DNA from: an uncultured Litoreibacter sp.
Lineage (GTDB): Bacteria; Pseudomonadota; Alphaproteobacteria; Rhodobacterales; Rhodobacteraceae
Assembly (NCBI GenBank): GCA_947493265.1
Contig: CANLQL010000002.1
Location: 1 to 64,000 of the forward strand
Direction: 5' to 3'
Length of the DNA: 64,000 nt
The notes beneath the pieces were generated by a model. That model searched no databases. It had not been told where the DNA came from and saw nothing but the letters and a program-made list of their open reading frames with translations. This document shows, in pieces, positions 37,902-46,498 of this stretch (the stretch's first letter is position 1; each line of letters starts with the position of its first letter). Both the position numbers and the translations under genes were made by a program.

Positions 37902-38555
37902 TTAGTAGGGCATTGGATCGCCGTTCCACATCTCAAAACAGCCACTGGTGGCCAGAGACAGGTGATCAAAGCGCTCGATCAATCCGGCAGCCGCTTCTTC
38001 CACTGAAATATCGGCCATCGATCCGCCCATTTCGGTGCGCACCCAGCCGGGGTGGTAAATGCCCACTGAAATGCCGTCACTGCGCAAATCCATGGCCAGA
38101 TTGCGCCCTAGGTTGAGCGCCGCAGCCTTCGATGCGCGATAGATGTAAGAGCCACCGCTGGCCCGCTCGCTGGAGCCCATTTGGGACGAAATGATCGCGA
38201 CCTTACTCAGGCCTTCTGCGCGCAGATGTGGCAGCAATGCCTGGATGGTCAGGAAGACCCCTGTGACATTAGTGGCGAAGGTATCCGCCCAAAGGTCAGG
38301 CGCGTAGCCTGTGTCCAGATCCGCGCCTTTATCCAGATAAACACCGGCATTGCAGACCAGTAGGTCCACCGGCATACCGTCTAGATCATCGACCAGACCT
38401 TTCAATGAGGCCGGGTCGGTCACGTCGAATGGGACGAGGTCTGAATCGACGTCAGGTGTGCGCTCTGTCCCGGTGACAGCGTCACCGCGTGCGCTCAATT
38501 GTTCGTACATTGCTTGGCCAATCCCACGATTGGCCCCTGTGATAACGGCGTGCAT
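37902..38555 (-). CDS. SDR family oxidoreductase
   Basis: A 217-residue short-chain dehydrogenase of the shorter C-factor/CsgA-like type. The nucleotide motif TGANRGIG is at residues 7-14, CNAG replaces NNAG, and the active-site tyrosine and lysine are in YRASK with IISSQMGSS upstream. The C-terminus GWVRTEMGG is typical. The substrate is unknown. It lies just upstream of lysC on the same strand with a 75-bp gap. Confidence 0.88.
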   Translation of the reverse strand: MHAVITGANRGIGQAMYEQLSARGDAVTGTERTPDVDSDLVPFDVTDPASLKGLVDDLDGMPVDLLVCNAGVYLDKGADLDTGYAPDLWADTFATNVTGVFLTIQALLPHLRAEGLSKVAIISSQMGSSERASGGSYIYRASKAAALNLGRNLAMDLRSDGISVGIYHPGWVRTEMGGSMADISVEEAAAGLIERFDHLSLATSGCFEMWNGDPMPY

Positions 38556-38576
38556 GGTCGCTCCCCCAGCTGAGTG

Positions 38577-39026
38577 TCAGTTTGTTTTGCGCCCGGTTGA
38601 AAAGGGCAATGGCACGACGGGTATCCCGTCCTCGACCAATGATTTTGCGTCTTCCAGCTTCGCTTCACCGTAAATCGCGCGTTCCGGCACGGTGCCCTCA
38701 TGCATGGCGCGGGCTTCGGTTGCGAAATTTTCGCCAACATTTTCGGAATTGGCTTCTACCTTCGCGCGCAGCTCTGCCATCGCCTGTTCAGCCACGCTGG
38801 CTGGTGCGGACAATGGGCGATCTGGCATCGTGTCCGCAGGCGCATCCGGCTTTGTCTGATCGGATTTTGAAAGTCGCGGGGCCATGACGGTCTTGCGTAC
38901 ATCCGCACTGCCGCATACCGCGCAGCTCACATGTCCCGCTTTCGCAAGCGTGTCGTAAGCGGTTGCCGACTGGAACCAGCTTTCGAACTCATGTGATTTG
39001 TCGCAGATCAGCGCGTAGCGGATCAT
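38577..39026 (-). CDS. DUF1178 family protein
   Basis: A 149-residue protein that begins MIRYALICDKSHEFESWFQS and continues with a zinc-ribbon-like CAVCGSADVRKTVMAP. This is the DUF1178 pattern, common in alphaproteobacteria and without an established function. One conserved cysteine near the start (ICDK) plus the CxxC suggests metal binding. It sits 21 bp upstream of the SDR gene, so they may be cotranscribed. Confidence 0.88.
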   Translation of the reverse strand: MIRYALICDKSHEFESWFQSATAYDTLAKAGHVSCAVCGSADVRKTVMAPRLSKSDQTKPDAPADTMPDRPLSAPASVAEQAMAELRAKVEANSENVGENFATEARAMHEGTVPERAIYGEAKLEDAKSLVEDGIPVVPLPFSTGRKTN

Positions 39027-39086
39027 TCAGAACCCTCCGGAAAACTCTTTCAGAGATAGCGGAACCCGTGGCGGATTCAAGACGTA

Positions 39087-39608
39087 CTAGCGTTGCAGCA
39101 AGGCTGGGTCGAAATGCGTCAGAATCTTCTTCAATTCAGGCTCTCGCACCATTTTCGACGCTTTTTTCACGGAAAACCACTTTCGCCGACGCTCTTTCGC
39201 TTCGGGATAGTCATCGACAAGTTTTTTCACCTGAACCGGGAACACGGACACAGCGCAGGGCAACGGATCATCCTTGCCCATGAATTTCGTGTAGGAATAA
39301 AGCCCGACACAGATATTGGACGCTTTGCCCCGCACGCCAGCTTCCTCAAAAGCCTCGGTTGTGGCTGCCTGCGCAGGGGTTTCGCCCTCCATCGGCCAGC
39401 CTTTCGGCAAGATCCAACGCTTGGACGTGCGGCTTGTAATCAGCAAAACCTGCACCTCGTCCTTGTGCACCCTGTAGCAGAGCGCCGCGAACTGTGTGCG
39501 AACGTTTCTTTTTGAAAACGCCTCCAGCTTTAAAGGAGGCTGCTTGAATTTCATCAACATATTTTTCTGCCCAAGGACTTTGGGGTCTCTTTTAAGAACT
39601 CGGCCCAT
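39087..39608 (-). CDS. Nudix hydrolase (DIPP-like)
   Basis: A 173-residue Nudix protein. The box reads GWPMEGETPAQAATTEAFEE plus AGV. It matches the G-x5-E-x7-REUxEExGU pattern except that Thr replaces the usual Arg of REU. The position after ITSRTSKRWILPKGW is typical of diphosphoinositol-polyphosphate/diadenosine hydrolases. The first ATG is used because AAGGCGG stands upstream; later ATGs at 39560 and 39554 are possible. It is divergent from the HDAC-like gene over a near-CtrA box. Confidence 0.85.
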   Translation of the reverse strand: MGRVLKRDPKVLGQKNMLMKFKQPPLKLEAFSKRNVRTQFAALCYRVHKDEVQVLLITSRTSKRWILPKGWPMEGETPAQAATTEAFEEAGVRGKASNICVGLYSYTKFMGKDDPLPCAVSVFPVQVKKLVDDYPEAKERRRKWFSVKKASKMVREPELKKILTHFDPALLQR

Positions 39609-39623
39609 TTATGTCCCACCGCC

Positions 39624-39638
39624 TTAACTATATGCTAA
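39624..39638. promoter_or_regulatory. Near-consensus CtrA box
   Basis: TTAA-N7-CTAA, a 7-of-8 match to the CtrA pattern TTAA-N7-TTAA. It is located between the divergent Nudix and HDAC-like genes. It could be chance in this AT-rich spacer. Confidence 0.3.
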
Positions 39639-39713
39639 TTTCTTCCCAAAAAACAAGCAAATCAAGGGGTTTTCTGCTTGGCAGTGCTGTTTGGGACCCT
39701 AGATTGGGGCGTA

Positions 39714-40826
39714 ATGTCGGGTCAGCCAAGCTTCATCGGGTCAGAGATTTATCGCAAGTCGAGCTATGGTGGCTGGCATCCTTTGCGGGTCCCACGCGTG
39801 TCTACGGTGATCGATTTATCGCGGGCTTTGGGCTGGCTTGGGGCCGGTCAATATGTGCCATCGCCCAGGGCCAAACCAAAGGCGCTGCATATCTGGCATC
39901 AGCCCGATTATATCGAGGCCCTCCAACGGGCGGAACGGACCCAAACCGTCACCGCAGAAGACAAGGCGCGGTTCAATATCGGCACCCCAGCCAACCCGGT
40001 TTTCCCCGAAGTATTTCGCCGCCCCGCGACGGCGGCTGGCGGCTCCCTCCTGGCGGGGGAGCTGCTGCGTGGCCCTGGCGTCGTCTATAACCCGGCTGGC
40101 GGTACGCATCACGGAATGCCAGGTCAGGCGAACGGGTTTTGCTACCTCAACGATCCTGTTCTGGCGATGTTGTCATTGCGCAGACAGGGCGTGCGGCGCA
40201 TCGCTTACGTCGATATCGACGCCCATCACCCGGACGGCGTCGTGCACGGGTTTTCGGGCGACGCTGAGTGCAGAATGATCTCCGTTCACGAAGCCGGGCT
40301 TTGGCCACGCACGGGCGCACTTACGGATACTGGCGGCGGGTCCGTGTTCAACCTTCCCGTGCCGCGAGGTCTGAATGATGACGAAATGGCCCTCATCCGT
40401 GAGACGCTGATCTTGCCGTTGGTGGAGGGGTTCCAACCTGATGCGGTGGTTTTGCAATGTGGGGCTGATGCTGTGGAAGAGGACCCGCAAGCGCATTTAT
40501 CCCTGTCAAACAACGCCCATTGGCATATTTTGCGGGCCCTGCAAGGGACGGCCCCAAGGCTTCTGGTTCTGGGTGGCGGCGGGTACAATCCGTGGTCGGT
40601 CGGGCGGCTCTGGACGGGGGTTTGGGGTATTTTGAACGGGCATGAGATTCCGGAGGTCTTGCCCCCGGACGCCCAGCGGGTCCTGCGGGGGCTGCAGTTT
40701 GACGGCAATTCGCGGGGCCGAAACCCACCGGAGCATTGGTTCACCACGTTGCAGGATGCACCGCGATATGGCGCGATCCGTGACGAGGTGCGCGACGGGA
40801 TCAGAACGCTGCTCAAGCGGCAATGA
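39714..40826 (+). CDS. Histone-deacetylase-family (AcuC-like) hydrolase
   Basis: About 370 residues of the arginase/deacetylase fold. The paired active-site histidines are in GGTHHGMP. Zinc ligands are in YVDIDAHHPDGV and the later QCGADAVEED. The transition-state tyrosine is in GGGGYNPWSV. Bacterial members deacetylate lysines or small acetylated amines. The ATG at MSGQPSFIG is preferred, with GGGGCG upstream; an earlier TTG adds 12 residues. It is followed 84 bp later by modA. Confidence 0.9.
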   Translation: MSGQPSFIGSEIYRKSSYGGWHPLRVPRVSTVIDLSRALGWLGAGQYVPSPRAKPKALHIWHQPDYIEALQRAERTQTVTAEDKARFNIGTPANPVFPEVFRRPATAAGGSLLAGELLRGPGVVYNPAGGTHHGMPGQANGFCYLNDPVLAMLSLRRQGVRRIAYVDIDAHHPDGVVHGFSGDAECRMISVHEAGLWPRTGALTDTGGGSVFNLPVPRGLNDDEMALIRETLILPLVEGFQPDAVVLQCGADAVEEDPQAHLSLSNNAHWHILRALQGTAPRLLVLGGGGYNPWSVGRLWTGVWGILNGHEIPEVLPPDAQRVLRGLQFDGNSRGRNPPEHWFTTLQDAPRYGAIRDEVRDGIRTLLKRQ

Positions 40827-40910
40827 CAGGCCGCTCAGCGGTGTGTTTTCCGCTTGCACCGCACCTGAATTTCCCGCCACGGTGCTGTTTGACACCACGC
40901 AAGAGGTCCG

Positions 40911-41645
40911 ATGATCCCCGACCGTCGACAATTTCTTACCACCGGCATCGCGGCCAGCTGTTGCGCGGCGTTTCCCAGTGCGGCGGCGGCCCCGGTCACG
41001 GTATTTGCTGCGGCAAGCTTGAAGGCGGTCTTGGATGCGCTTGTAGCGGATGGCGGCGTTGCTGCACGGGTGGCCTATGGCGGCAGTGGCGCATTGGCCC
41101 GCCAGATCATTCAACGGGCCCCGGCCGAGCTTTATTTTTCCGCCCATCCCCAATGGATGGATGAGGTTGAAGCTAGCGGTCGCTTGGAGTCGGACACACG
41201 GGTCGATTTGCTGGCGAATAAATTGGTTCTGATCACGCCCAAAGGGGCACCTGAAACACAGATCAACGCGATCCCGGCTGAGGCAAAGATTTCAATGGGG
41301 TTTTTGCAAGCCGTTCCAGCCGGGCAATACGGGAAAGCGGCCTTTTCGGCGTTGGGTCTATGGGCGCGCTATGCGCCGCAGGTCGTGCAAAGCGATTCCG
41401 CACGTGCTGCTTTGGCACTTGTCGCACGCGGGGAGTTGCCTTTCGGTGTGGTCTACGCCACCGACGCGCTGGCGGAACCGAAAGTGCAGATTGCAGCAAC
41501 ATTTCCCGCACCCAGCCATCCTGCGATCCGCTACCCTTTGGCGTTGGTCAAAGGGCACAGCAATGAGGCCCGAAACTTCTATGATCATTTGCGCAGCCCG
41601 GCGGCAGCACAGGTTTTCACGCAGCACGGGTTTGAGGTGATTTAG
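40911..41645 (+). CDS. modA: Molybdate ABC transporter substrate-binding protein
   Basis: A 244-residue periplasmic binding protein. The N-terminus, RRQFLTTGIAASCCAAFPSA, resembles a twin-arginine-like signal. The mature start VTVFAAASLKAVLDAL is the classic ModA beginning. AYGGSGALARQI, YFSAHPQWMDEV and LALVARGELPFGVVYATDAL line the oxyanion pocket in the family. It is followed 3 bp later by modB, so modABC is an operon. No ModE gene or clear operator was seen nearby. Confidence 0.93.
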   Translation: MIPDRRQFLTTGIAASCCAAFPSAAAAPVTVFAAASLKAVLDALVADGGVAARVAYGGSGALARQIIQRAPAELYFSAHPQWMDEVEASGRLESDTRVDLLANKLVLITPKGAPETQINAIPAEAKISMGFLQAVPAGQYGKAAFSALGLWARYAPQVVQSDSARAALALVARGELPFGVVYATDALAEPKVQIAATFPAPSHPAIRYPLALVKGHSNEARNFYDHLRSPAAAQVFTQHGFEVI

Positions 41646-41648
41646 CGC

Positions 41649-42341
41649 ATGGGGCTCGGCGAACAGGAATGGTTGGCGGTGGCGCTTTCGTTGAAAGTGG
41701 CGTTTTGGGCGACGGTGCTCAGTTTGCCTTTGGGCATCTATGTGGCGCACCTGCTGGCCCGTCGGGACTTCTGGGGCAAGCAGCTTTTGAACGGGTTGGT
41801 CCACCTGCCATTGATCATGCCGCCGGTTGTCACCGGGTATTTGTTGCTACTGGCATTCGGGACGCAAGGCTGGATCGGAAAGGGCTTGGCTGATCTGGGC
41901 ATTGTTCTGGCCTTCCGTTGGACCGGGGCGGTTCTAGCGGCCGCGGTGATGGCCTTTCCGTTGATGGTCCGGGCTATTCGCCTGTCGATTGAGGCGGTTG
42001 ACCCTCGGCTGGAAAACACGGCGATGACACTGGGGGCGTCCCGCTGGAAGGTCTTTACCACGATCACCCTACCGCTCAGCCTGCCGGGGATCATTGCCGG
42101 AGCGGTGCTGGCGTTTGCCAAAGCGCTGGGCGAGTTTGGGGCCACGATCACGTTTGTGGCCTCGATCCCCGGTGAAACCCAAACGCTTCCATCCGCAATC
42201 TACGCTTTGTTGCAGGTCCCGGGTGGAGAAACGGCTGCGGCGAAACTGGTCATCATCTCCGTCGTGATCGCGATCGCGGCGGTTCTTGCGTCGGAAGTCC
42301 TTGCCCGCAAAGTGTCCAGCCGGATGGAGCCCCACAGGTGA
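41649..42341 (+). CDS. modB: Molybdate ABC transporter permease
   Basis: A 230-residue inner-membrane permease with about five helices. The permease-ATPase coupling loop is EAVDPRLENTAMTLGASRWK (EAA motif), followed by LPLSLPGIIAGAVLAFAKALGEFGAT. The stop overlaps the modC GTG start by 4 bp, so translation is probably coupled. It forms the channel for molybdate delivered by ModA. Confidence 0.95.
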   Translation: MGLGEQEWLAVALSLKVAFWATVLSLPLGIYVAHLLARRDFWGKQLLNGLVHLPLIMPPVVTGYLLLLAFGTQGWIGKGLADLGIVLAFRWTGAVLAAAVMAFPLMVRAIRLSIEAVDPRLENTAMTLGASRWKVFTTITLPLSLPGIIAGAVLAFAKALGEFGATITFVASIPGETQTLPSAIYALLQVPGGETAAAKLVIISVVIAIAAVLASEVLARKVSSRMEPHR

Positions 42342-43435
42342 GCTTGTCTGTCGAAATATCCCTGCGCCTTGGCGAGTTCACCCTTGCTGCGGACTTTGTC
42401 GCCGGTCCGGGGGTCACGGCTATTTTTGGCCCGTCAGGGTCGGGGAAAACCACGCTGATCAATGCGGTTGCGGGGCTGGTGCGCCCCGCCTCAGGACGGA
42501 TCGCTTTCGGGGATACGGTCTTGTTCGATGATGTCATGGGGATCGATCTGCCCTGCCACAAGCGCCGTATTGGCTATGTGTTTCAGGACGGACGCTTGTT
42601 TCCGCATCTCAGCGTGCGTGACAACCTGATCTACGGCCAGCAATTTGCCGAACAGATCCTGCCGGTTGATCCCGTTGTGGAGATGTTGGGACTGGGTGCG
42701 TTACTGTCGCGCAAGCCCGCAACCTTGTCCGGCGGGGAGAAACAGCGCGTGGCCATCGGGCGCGCGCTGCTGTCTGACCCACGGCTATTGCTGATGGACG
42801 AACCACTGGCGGCGCTTGATACAGCCCGCAAGGACGACATTCTGCCCTATCTGGAACGGTTGCGCGATGCCAACCGCTTGCCCATTCTTTACGTGTCCCA
42901 TGCGATGTCGGAAGTGGCGCGACTGGCCAATGATCTGGTTCTTCTCCGGGACGGGAAAATCACCCGAAAAGGACCGTTGGAAGATATTCTGGCGGACCCC
43001 TCAGCGGTGCGCGATGTCGGTGTGCGCGAAGCTGGCGCGTTGATCTTGGCGCGGATGGTCAAGCCAGATGCAGGCGATGGGCTAAGCGAGCTTGCCACAA
43101 GCGCTGGCAAACTGTTCCTGCCAAAAATTGATATGCCAGAGGGCGCATCGCTGCGTCTGCGTATTCAGGCCAGTGATGTCATCTTGTCCAAGGATCGCCC
43201 AGACGGGCTCAGCGCGTTGAACATTCTGCCTGCAACGGTTGGGTCGATCCATACGGGTGAGGGACCAGGGGCCGCGATTGCCTTGAACTCCGGCACGGAC
43301 CGAATTCTGGCGCGTGTCACTGCGCGTTCTGCCCGGGCACTCAAGTTGCGCGAGGGCAGCAAATGCTTTGCCATTCTGAAGACCGTTTCGGTTGCACCGC
43401 GCAACGTTGGTGCTCAGATTTCGAGCCAATCTTAA
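42338..43435 (+). CDS. modC: Molybdate ABC transporter ATP-binding protein
   Basis: A 365-residue ATPase starting at GTG. Walker A FGPSGSGKTTL, the signature LSGGEKQRVAIGRALL and Walker B LLLMDEPLAALD are intact. A C-terminal MOP/TOBE domain (about the last 75 residues, SLRLRIQASDVIL) binds molybdate and may sense it. The stop codon is part of a full CtrA box that lies before the Hint-domain gene. Confidence 0.95.
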   Translation: MSLSVEISLRLGEFTLAADFVAGPGVTAIFGPSGSGKTTLINAVAGLVRPASGRIAFGDTVLFDDVMGIDLPCHKRRIGYVFQDGRLFPHLSVRDNLIYGQQFAEQILPVDPVVEMLGLGALLSRKPATLSGGEKQRVAIGRALLSDPRLLLMDEPLAALDTARKDDILPYLERLRDANRLPILYVSHAMSEVARLANDLVLLRDGKITRKGPLEDILADPSAVRDVGVREAGALILARMVKPDAGDGLSELATSAGKLFLPKIDMPEGASLRLRIQASDVILSKDRPDGLSALNILPATVGSIHTGEGPGAAIALNSGTDRILARVTARSARALKLREGSKCFAILKTVSVAPRNVGAQISSQS

Positions 43436-43446
43436 CAAATCGTTAA
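43432..43446. promoter_or_regulatory. CtrA-binding site (TTAA-N7-TTAA)
   Basis: TTAACAAATCGTTAA is a perfect match to the alphaproteobacterial CtrA recognition sequence. It overlaps the modC stop and sits about 120 bp upstream of the Hint-domain gene start, where it could control that gene. Confidence 0.6.
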
Positions 43447-43566
43447 AAAATCTTGTCCGCGCGAATCACTTCATGCTAGAATCTTGCCTAAGGGAAAAAA
43501 TTCCCATCGAGCAGGTAATAATGGTTGGCCAATGTAGCTGACCCAATAAAATGGCAGGTAACAGGC

Positions 43567-44619
43567 ATGACGTCTCGCATTAAAGGTGCTTTCGTCCTTT
43601 CGTCACAGCAGACATTTCTTGATGGTTTGCCGTGCAAAGCAAATTCAATTCCACGCGTAGGACAGGTCTGGAGCTGGCAGGGCGAGGCTTTGCGGCTTGA
43701 CGGTCCGAACTCCACCTTGCTTCTCAACAATCCCATTGGTGAAGATGAATTGCATGCGCGGGCGCAGCGTTCCGTGCGCAAGAGCCTTGATCTAACGCCG
43801 CATGATGAACCGATGCTGGAATATGTCGACGATGCAAAGACCTGCTTCGTGATCTCGGACGGTGTCGAGGAATATTCGATGGTGCCGATTGTCACGCGCG
43901 TCAGCGATCACGCGCTTTACTGGTGCCAGGATGGCTTGCCGAAAGAGCGCAAGGTCTACACGGTTGTCCGCGCCACAGGCGAGGCGGATTTCTTCCGTCA
44001 GGATAACGACTATGGCGGGGATGTGATTTGCTTCACCTCCGGCACGGCCATTCGCACGCCGGATGGCGCAATCCCGGTGGAGCAGCTTTGCATCGGCGAC
44101 AAAGTACAAACCAAAGACAACGGCGCGCAGGATATCCTGTGGATCGGGCACCGCAAAATGACCGGCGCACGTCTTTATGCGATGCCGCAATTGCGACCTA
44201 TCCGGATCAAGGTAAACGCCCTGGACAGCGATATTCCGGATGCGGATTTGCTTGTGTCACCGGATCATCGGATTTTGTATGAAGGGCAGGCGGCGCAGCT
44301 TCTGTTCAATCAGCCCGAGGTCTTGATCACCGCGAAAGACCTGCTCAATGATCGGTCGGTTCTGGTCGACTATTCCATCCGTGAGGTGACGTACGTCCAT
44401 TTGCTGTTGGCAGATCACCAGATCCTTTGGGCCAATGGGGTGCAGACCGAAAGTTATCACCCTGCAAACACAACCTTGCAGACCATCGAGGAAAACCAGC
44501 GGGCGGGTCTTCTGGACCTGTTTCCAGATGTGGCCGATGATCCGTTAAGCTATGGACCCTATGCGCGCCGGAACCTGGATAAATCCGAGGCCGCAATATT
44601 GATGCATGATTTCGTGTAA
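43567..44619 (+). CDS. Hint (hedgehog/intein) domain-containing protein
   Basis: About 350 residues. The C-terminal half holds a Hint domain starting at Cys155 (ICFTSGTAIRTPDGAIPVEQ, then GDKV) and continuing LVSPDHRILYEG and VHLLLADHQILWANGVQTES, which match Hint blocks. Such proteins are numerous in Rhodobacteraceae and their role is unknown; autoproteolysis is possible. The N-terminal 150 residues were not recognised. The ATG at MTSRIKGAF follows CAGGTAACAGGC. A CtrA box is upstream. Confidence 0.82.
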   Translation: MTSRIKGAFVLSSQQTFLDGLPCKANSIPRVGQVWSWQGEALRLDGPNSTLLLNNPIGEDELHARAQRSVRKSLDLTPHDEPMLEYVDDAKTCFVISDGVEEYSMVPIVTRVSDHALYWCQDGLPKERKVYTVVRATGEADFFRQDNDYGGDVICFTSGTAIRTPDGAIPVEQLCIGDKVQTKDNGAQDILWIGHRKMTGARLYAMPQLRPIRIKVNALDSDIPDADLLVSPDHRILYEGQAAQLLFNQPEVLITAKDLLNDRSVLVDYSIREVTYVHLLLADHQILWANGVQTESYHPANTTLQTIEENQRAGLLDLFPDVADDPLSYGPYARRNLDKSEAAILMHDFV

Positions 44620-44638
44620 TCTGATCGCTTTGATCCCA

Positions 44639-44666
44639 TTGACAGCCGCAAATACCCTAGTATAAG
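44639..44666 (+). promoter_or_regulatory. rpsD promoter
   Basis: TTGACA and TATAAG are spaced 16 bp apart, a near-consensus housekeeping promoter and the strongest seen in the window. It would start transcription near 44673 and give a leader of about 100 nt. Confidence 0.75.
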
Positions 44667-44690
44667 CGCGCATTCATTGGTGTTGGTGGA

Positions 44691-44774
44691 CCCCGCAAGG
44701 GGAAGCCTGTCGCTTCGGCAAAATCCGAAGAAAGGACAACGCCCTTCGAAACCACATACGAAGGAGATCAGCGC
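44691..44774 (+). promoter_or_regulatory. Structured rpsD leader with sequestered ribosome-binding site
   Basis: Three successive perfect hairpins occur: CCCC-GCAA-GGGG (44691-44702), CTTCGG-CAAAAT-CCGAAG (44713-44730) and CCTTCG with CGAAGG (44743-44764). The last one includes the first bases of the AAGGAG ribosome-binding site. The CTTCG and CGAAG segments of the second and third hairpins can also pair with each other. S4 is a known translational autoregulator in other bacteria, so an autoregulatory role is plausible. Confidence 0.5.
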
Positions 44775-45395
44775 GTGACAAAACGTACAGCTGCCAAATA
44801 CAAAATTGACCGCCGGATGGGTGAAAACATCTGGGGTCGTCCGAAATCCCCGGTAAATCGTCGTGAATATGGCCCCGGTCAGCACGGTCAGCGCCGCAAA
44901 GGCAAACTGTCTGACTTCGGTCTGCAGTTGCGTGCCAAGCAGAAGCTGAAAGGCTACTACGGCGATCTGACAGAAAAGCAGTTCCGCCGCATCTACAAAG
45001 AAGCTGAGCGTGTCAAAGGCGATACTGGTGAAAACCTGATCGGTCTGCTGGAGCGTCGTCTGGACGCTGTTGTCTACCGTGCCAAATTCGTTCCGACAAT
45101 CTTCGCTGCGCGCCAGTTCGTGAACCACGGCCACGTCACTGTGAACGGCCAGAAGGTCAACATCCCGTCTTACCGCGTGAAAGAGGGCGACGTGATCGAA
45201 GTGCGTCAAAAGTCCAAGCAAATGGCGCTTGTGCTGGAAGCCGCTGGCCTGCCAGAGCGCGACGTGCCGGAATATCTGGACGTTGATCACTCCAAAATGG
45301 TGGCGACATTCGTTCGCATGCCAGGTCTTGGCGACGTGCCATATCCGGTGATGATGGAACCAAACCTCGTTATCGAATATTACGCACAGAACTAA
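44775..45395 (+). CDS. rpsD: 30S ribosomal protein S4
   Basis: A 206-residue S4 that starts translation at GTG after AAGGAG. The N-terminal [19 protein letters not shown] lacks the zinc-binding cysteines (C- form). The body has [20 protein letters not shown], and the S4 RNA-binding domain is [21 protein letters not shown]4 nucleates 30S assembly. The gene is monocistronic, between a strong promoter and a strong terminator, rather than in the alpha operon. Confidence 0.98.
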   Translation: MTKRTAAKYKIDRRMGENIWGRPKSPVNRREYGPGQHGQRRKGKLSDFGLQLRAKQKLKGYYGDLTEKQFRRIYKEAERVKGDTGENLIGLLERRLDAVVYRAKFVPTIFAARQFVNHGHVTVNGQKVNIPSYRVKEGDVIEVRQKSKQMALVLEAAGLPERDVPEYLDVDHSKMVATFVRMPGLGDVPYPVMMEPNLVIEYYAQN

Positions 45396-45420
45396 GACGT
45401 TCCCGCGTCAGAGAATTGCA

Positions 45421-45450
45421 AAAGCCGTACCCTCCGGGTGCGGCTTTTTT
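45421..45450 (+). terminator. Intrinsic terminator of rpsD
   Basis: A 12-bp stem, AAAGCCGTACCC with GGGTGCGGCTTT (one G-T pair), has a TCC loop and a TTTTTT end. It lies 25 bp after the stop codon. Confidence 0.93.
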
Positions 45451-45520
45451 GCATGCGACTTGCCTTGTTTGACGGGTGTGCCTATCTGAAGGCAGTCATT
45501 AAAATTTGGGGGCAGTTTCT

Positions 45521-46495
45521 TTGGAAATGATCGTATCGCTGGCGGTGCAAAACCTGCTGTCCCCCATCATTCTGAGTTTCGTACTTGGTGTCGCCGCAGC
45601 GCTCGCGCGGTCAGACCTGAGTTTCCCCGAGGCAGTGGCCAAGGGCATGTCCCTTTATCTGCTTTTTGCCATTGGCTTCAAAGGTGGTGTCGCGGTTGCT
45701 GACAATGGCGTGGATGGCACGCTTGTGGCCGCGCTTGTGGCCGCTGTGGTGTTGTCCGCACTTTTGCCTTTCGTGGCCTACGCATTGCTGCGTGGGATGA
45801 CCAAATTGTCGCCGCTGGACGCGGCGGCTGTGGCTGCGCATTACGGCTCCATCTCGATCGTGACCTTTGTTGCCGCGACCTCAGTTTTGCAGGCACAAGG
45901 TGTGGAGTTTGAAGGGTTCATGGTGGCTGTAGCGGCTGCGATGGAAGCCCCGGCAATCGTGTCTGCCTTGTGGCTTGTCTCTCGTTCGGGTGGGACGAAA
46001 GGCATGAATTCGGAACTGATGCGGGAAATTCTGTTAAACGGCTCCATCGTGTTGCTGCTGGGCGCGTTTGCCATTGGCTGGATAACCGGGGAAGGTGGAA
46101 AGGCCGAAATCGACGCCTTTATCACCGACCCGTTCAAAGGGGTCTTGTGCCTGTTCTTGCTGGATATGGGTCTTGTTGCAGGTCGCGGTTTGCGCAATGC
46201 GCGGGGCGCGGTCTCTCCAGCAGTTATCGGATTCGGTCTTGTGATGCCATTGATCGGCGCGGCGGCTGGCCTGCTTGCCGGTATGGCCTTGGGGCTGAGC
46301 GCGGGCGGCGTGGCGTTGATGATGACCTTGTCGGCATCGGCATCTTATATCGCCGTGCCGGCAGCGATGCGTGTGGCCCTGCCGGAAGCCAACCCGGCCG
46401 TGTCGCTGACCTTGTCGCTGGGCGTCACCTTCCCGTTCAACCTGACCTTGGGCATCCCGCTTTACATCGCAACCGCTGTGGCTTTGATTGGATAG
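45521..46495 (+). CDS. SbtA-type sodium-dependent bicarbonate transporter
   Basis: A membrane protein of about 324 residues with roughly ten helices in two inverted halves. It is recognised by SLAVQNLLSPIILSFVLG, FPEAVAKGMSLYLLFAIGFK and AAHYGSISIVTFVAA in the first half, and LFLLDMGLVAGR and TLSASASYIAVPAAMR in the second. SbtA imports bicarbonate with Na+ in cyanobacteria. The TTG start has GGGGGC upstream; the ATG at 45527 is the alternative. A PII-like gene follows 3 bp later, as in sbtAB. Confidence 0.88.
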   Translation: MEMIVSLAVQNLLSPIILSFVLGVAAALARSDLSFPEAVAKGMSLYLLFAIGFKGGVAVADNGVDGTLVAALVAAVVLSALLPFVAYALLRGMTKLSPLDAAAVAAHYGSISIVTFVAATSVLQAQGVEFEGFMVAVAAAMEAPAIVSALWLVSRSGGTKGMNSELMREILLNGSIVLLLGAFAIGWITGEGGKAEIDAFITDPFKGVLCLFLLDMGLVAGRGLRNARGAVSPAVIGFGLVMPLIGAAAGLLAGMALGLSAGGVALMMTLSASASYIAVPAAMRVALPEANPAVSLTLSLGVTFPFNLTLGIPLYIATAVALIG

Positions 46496-46498
46496 AGT

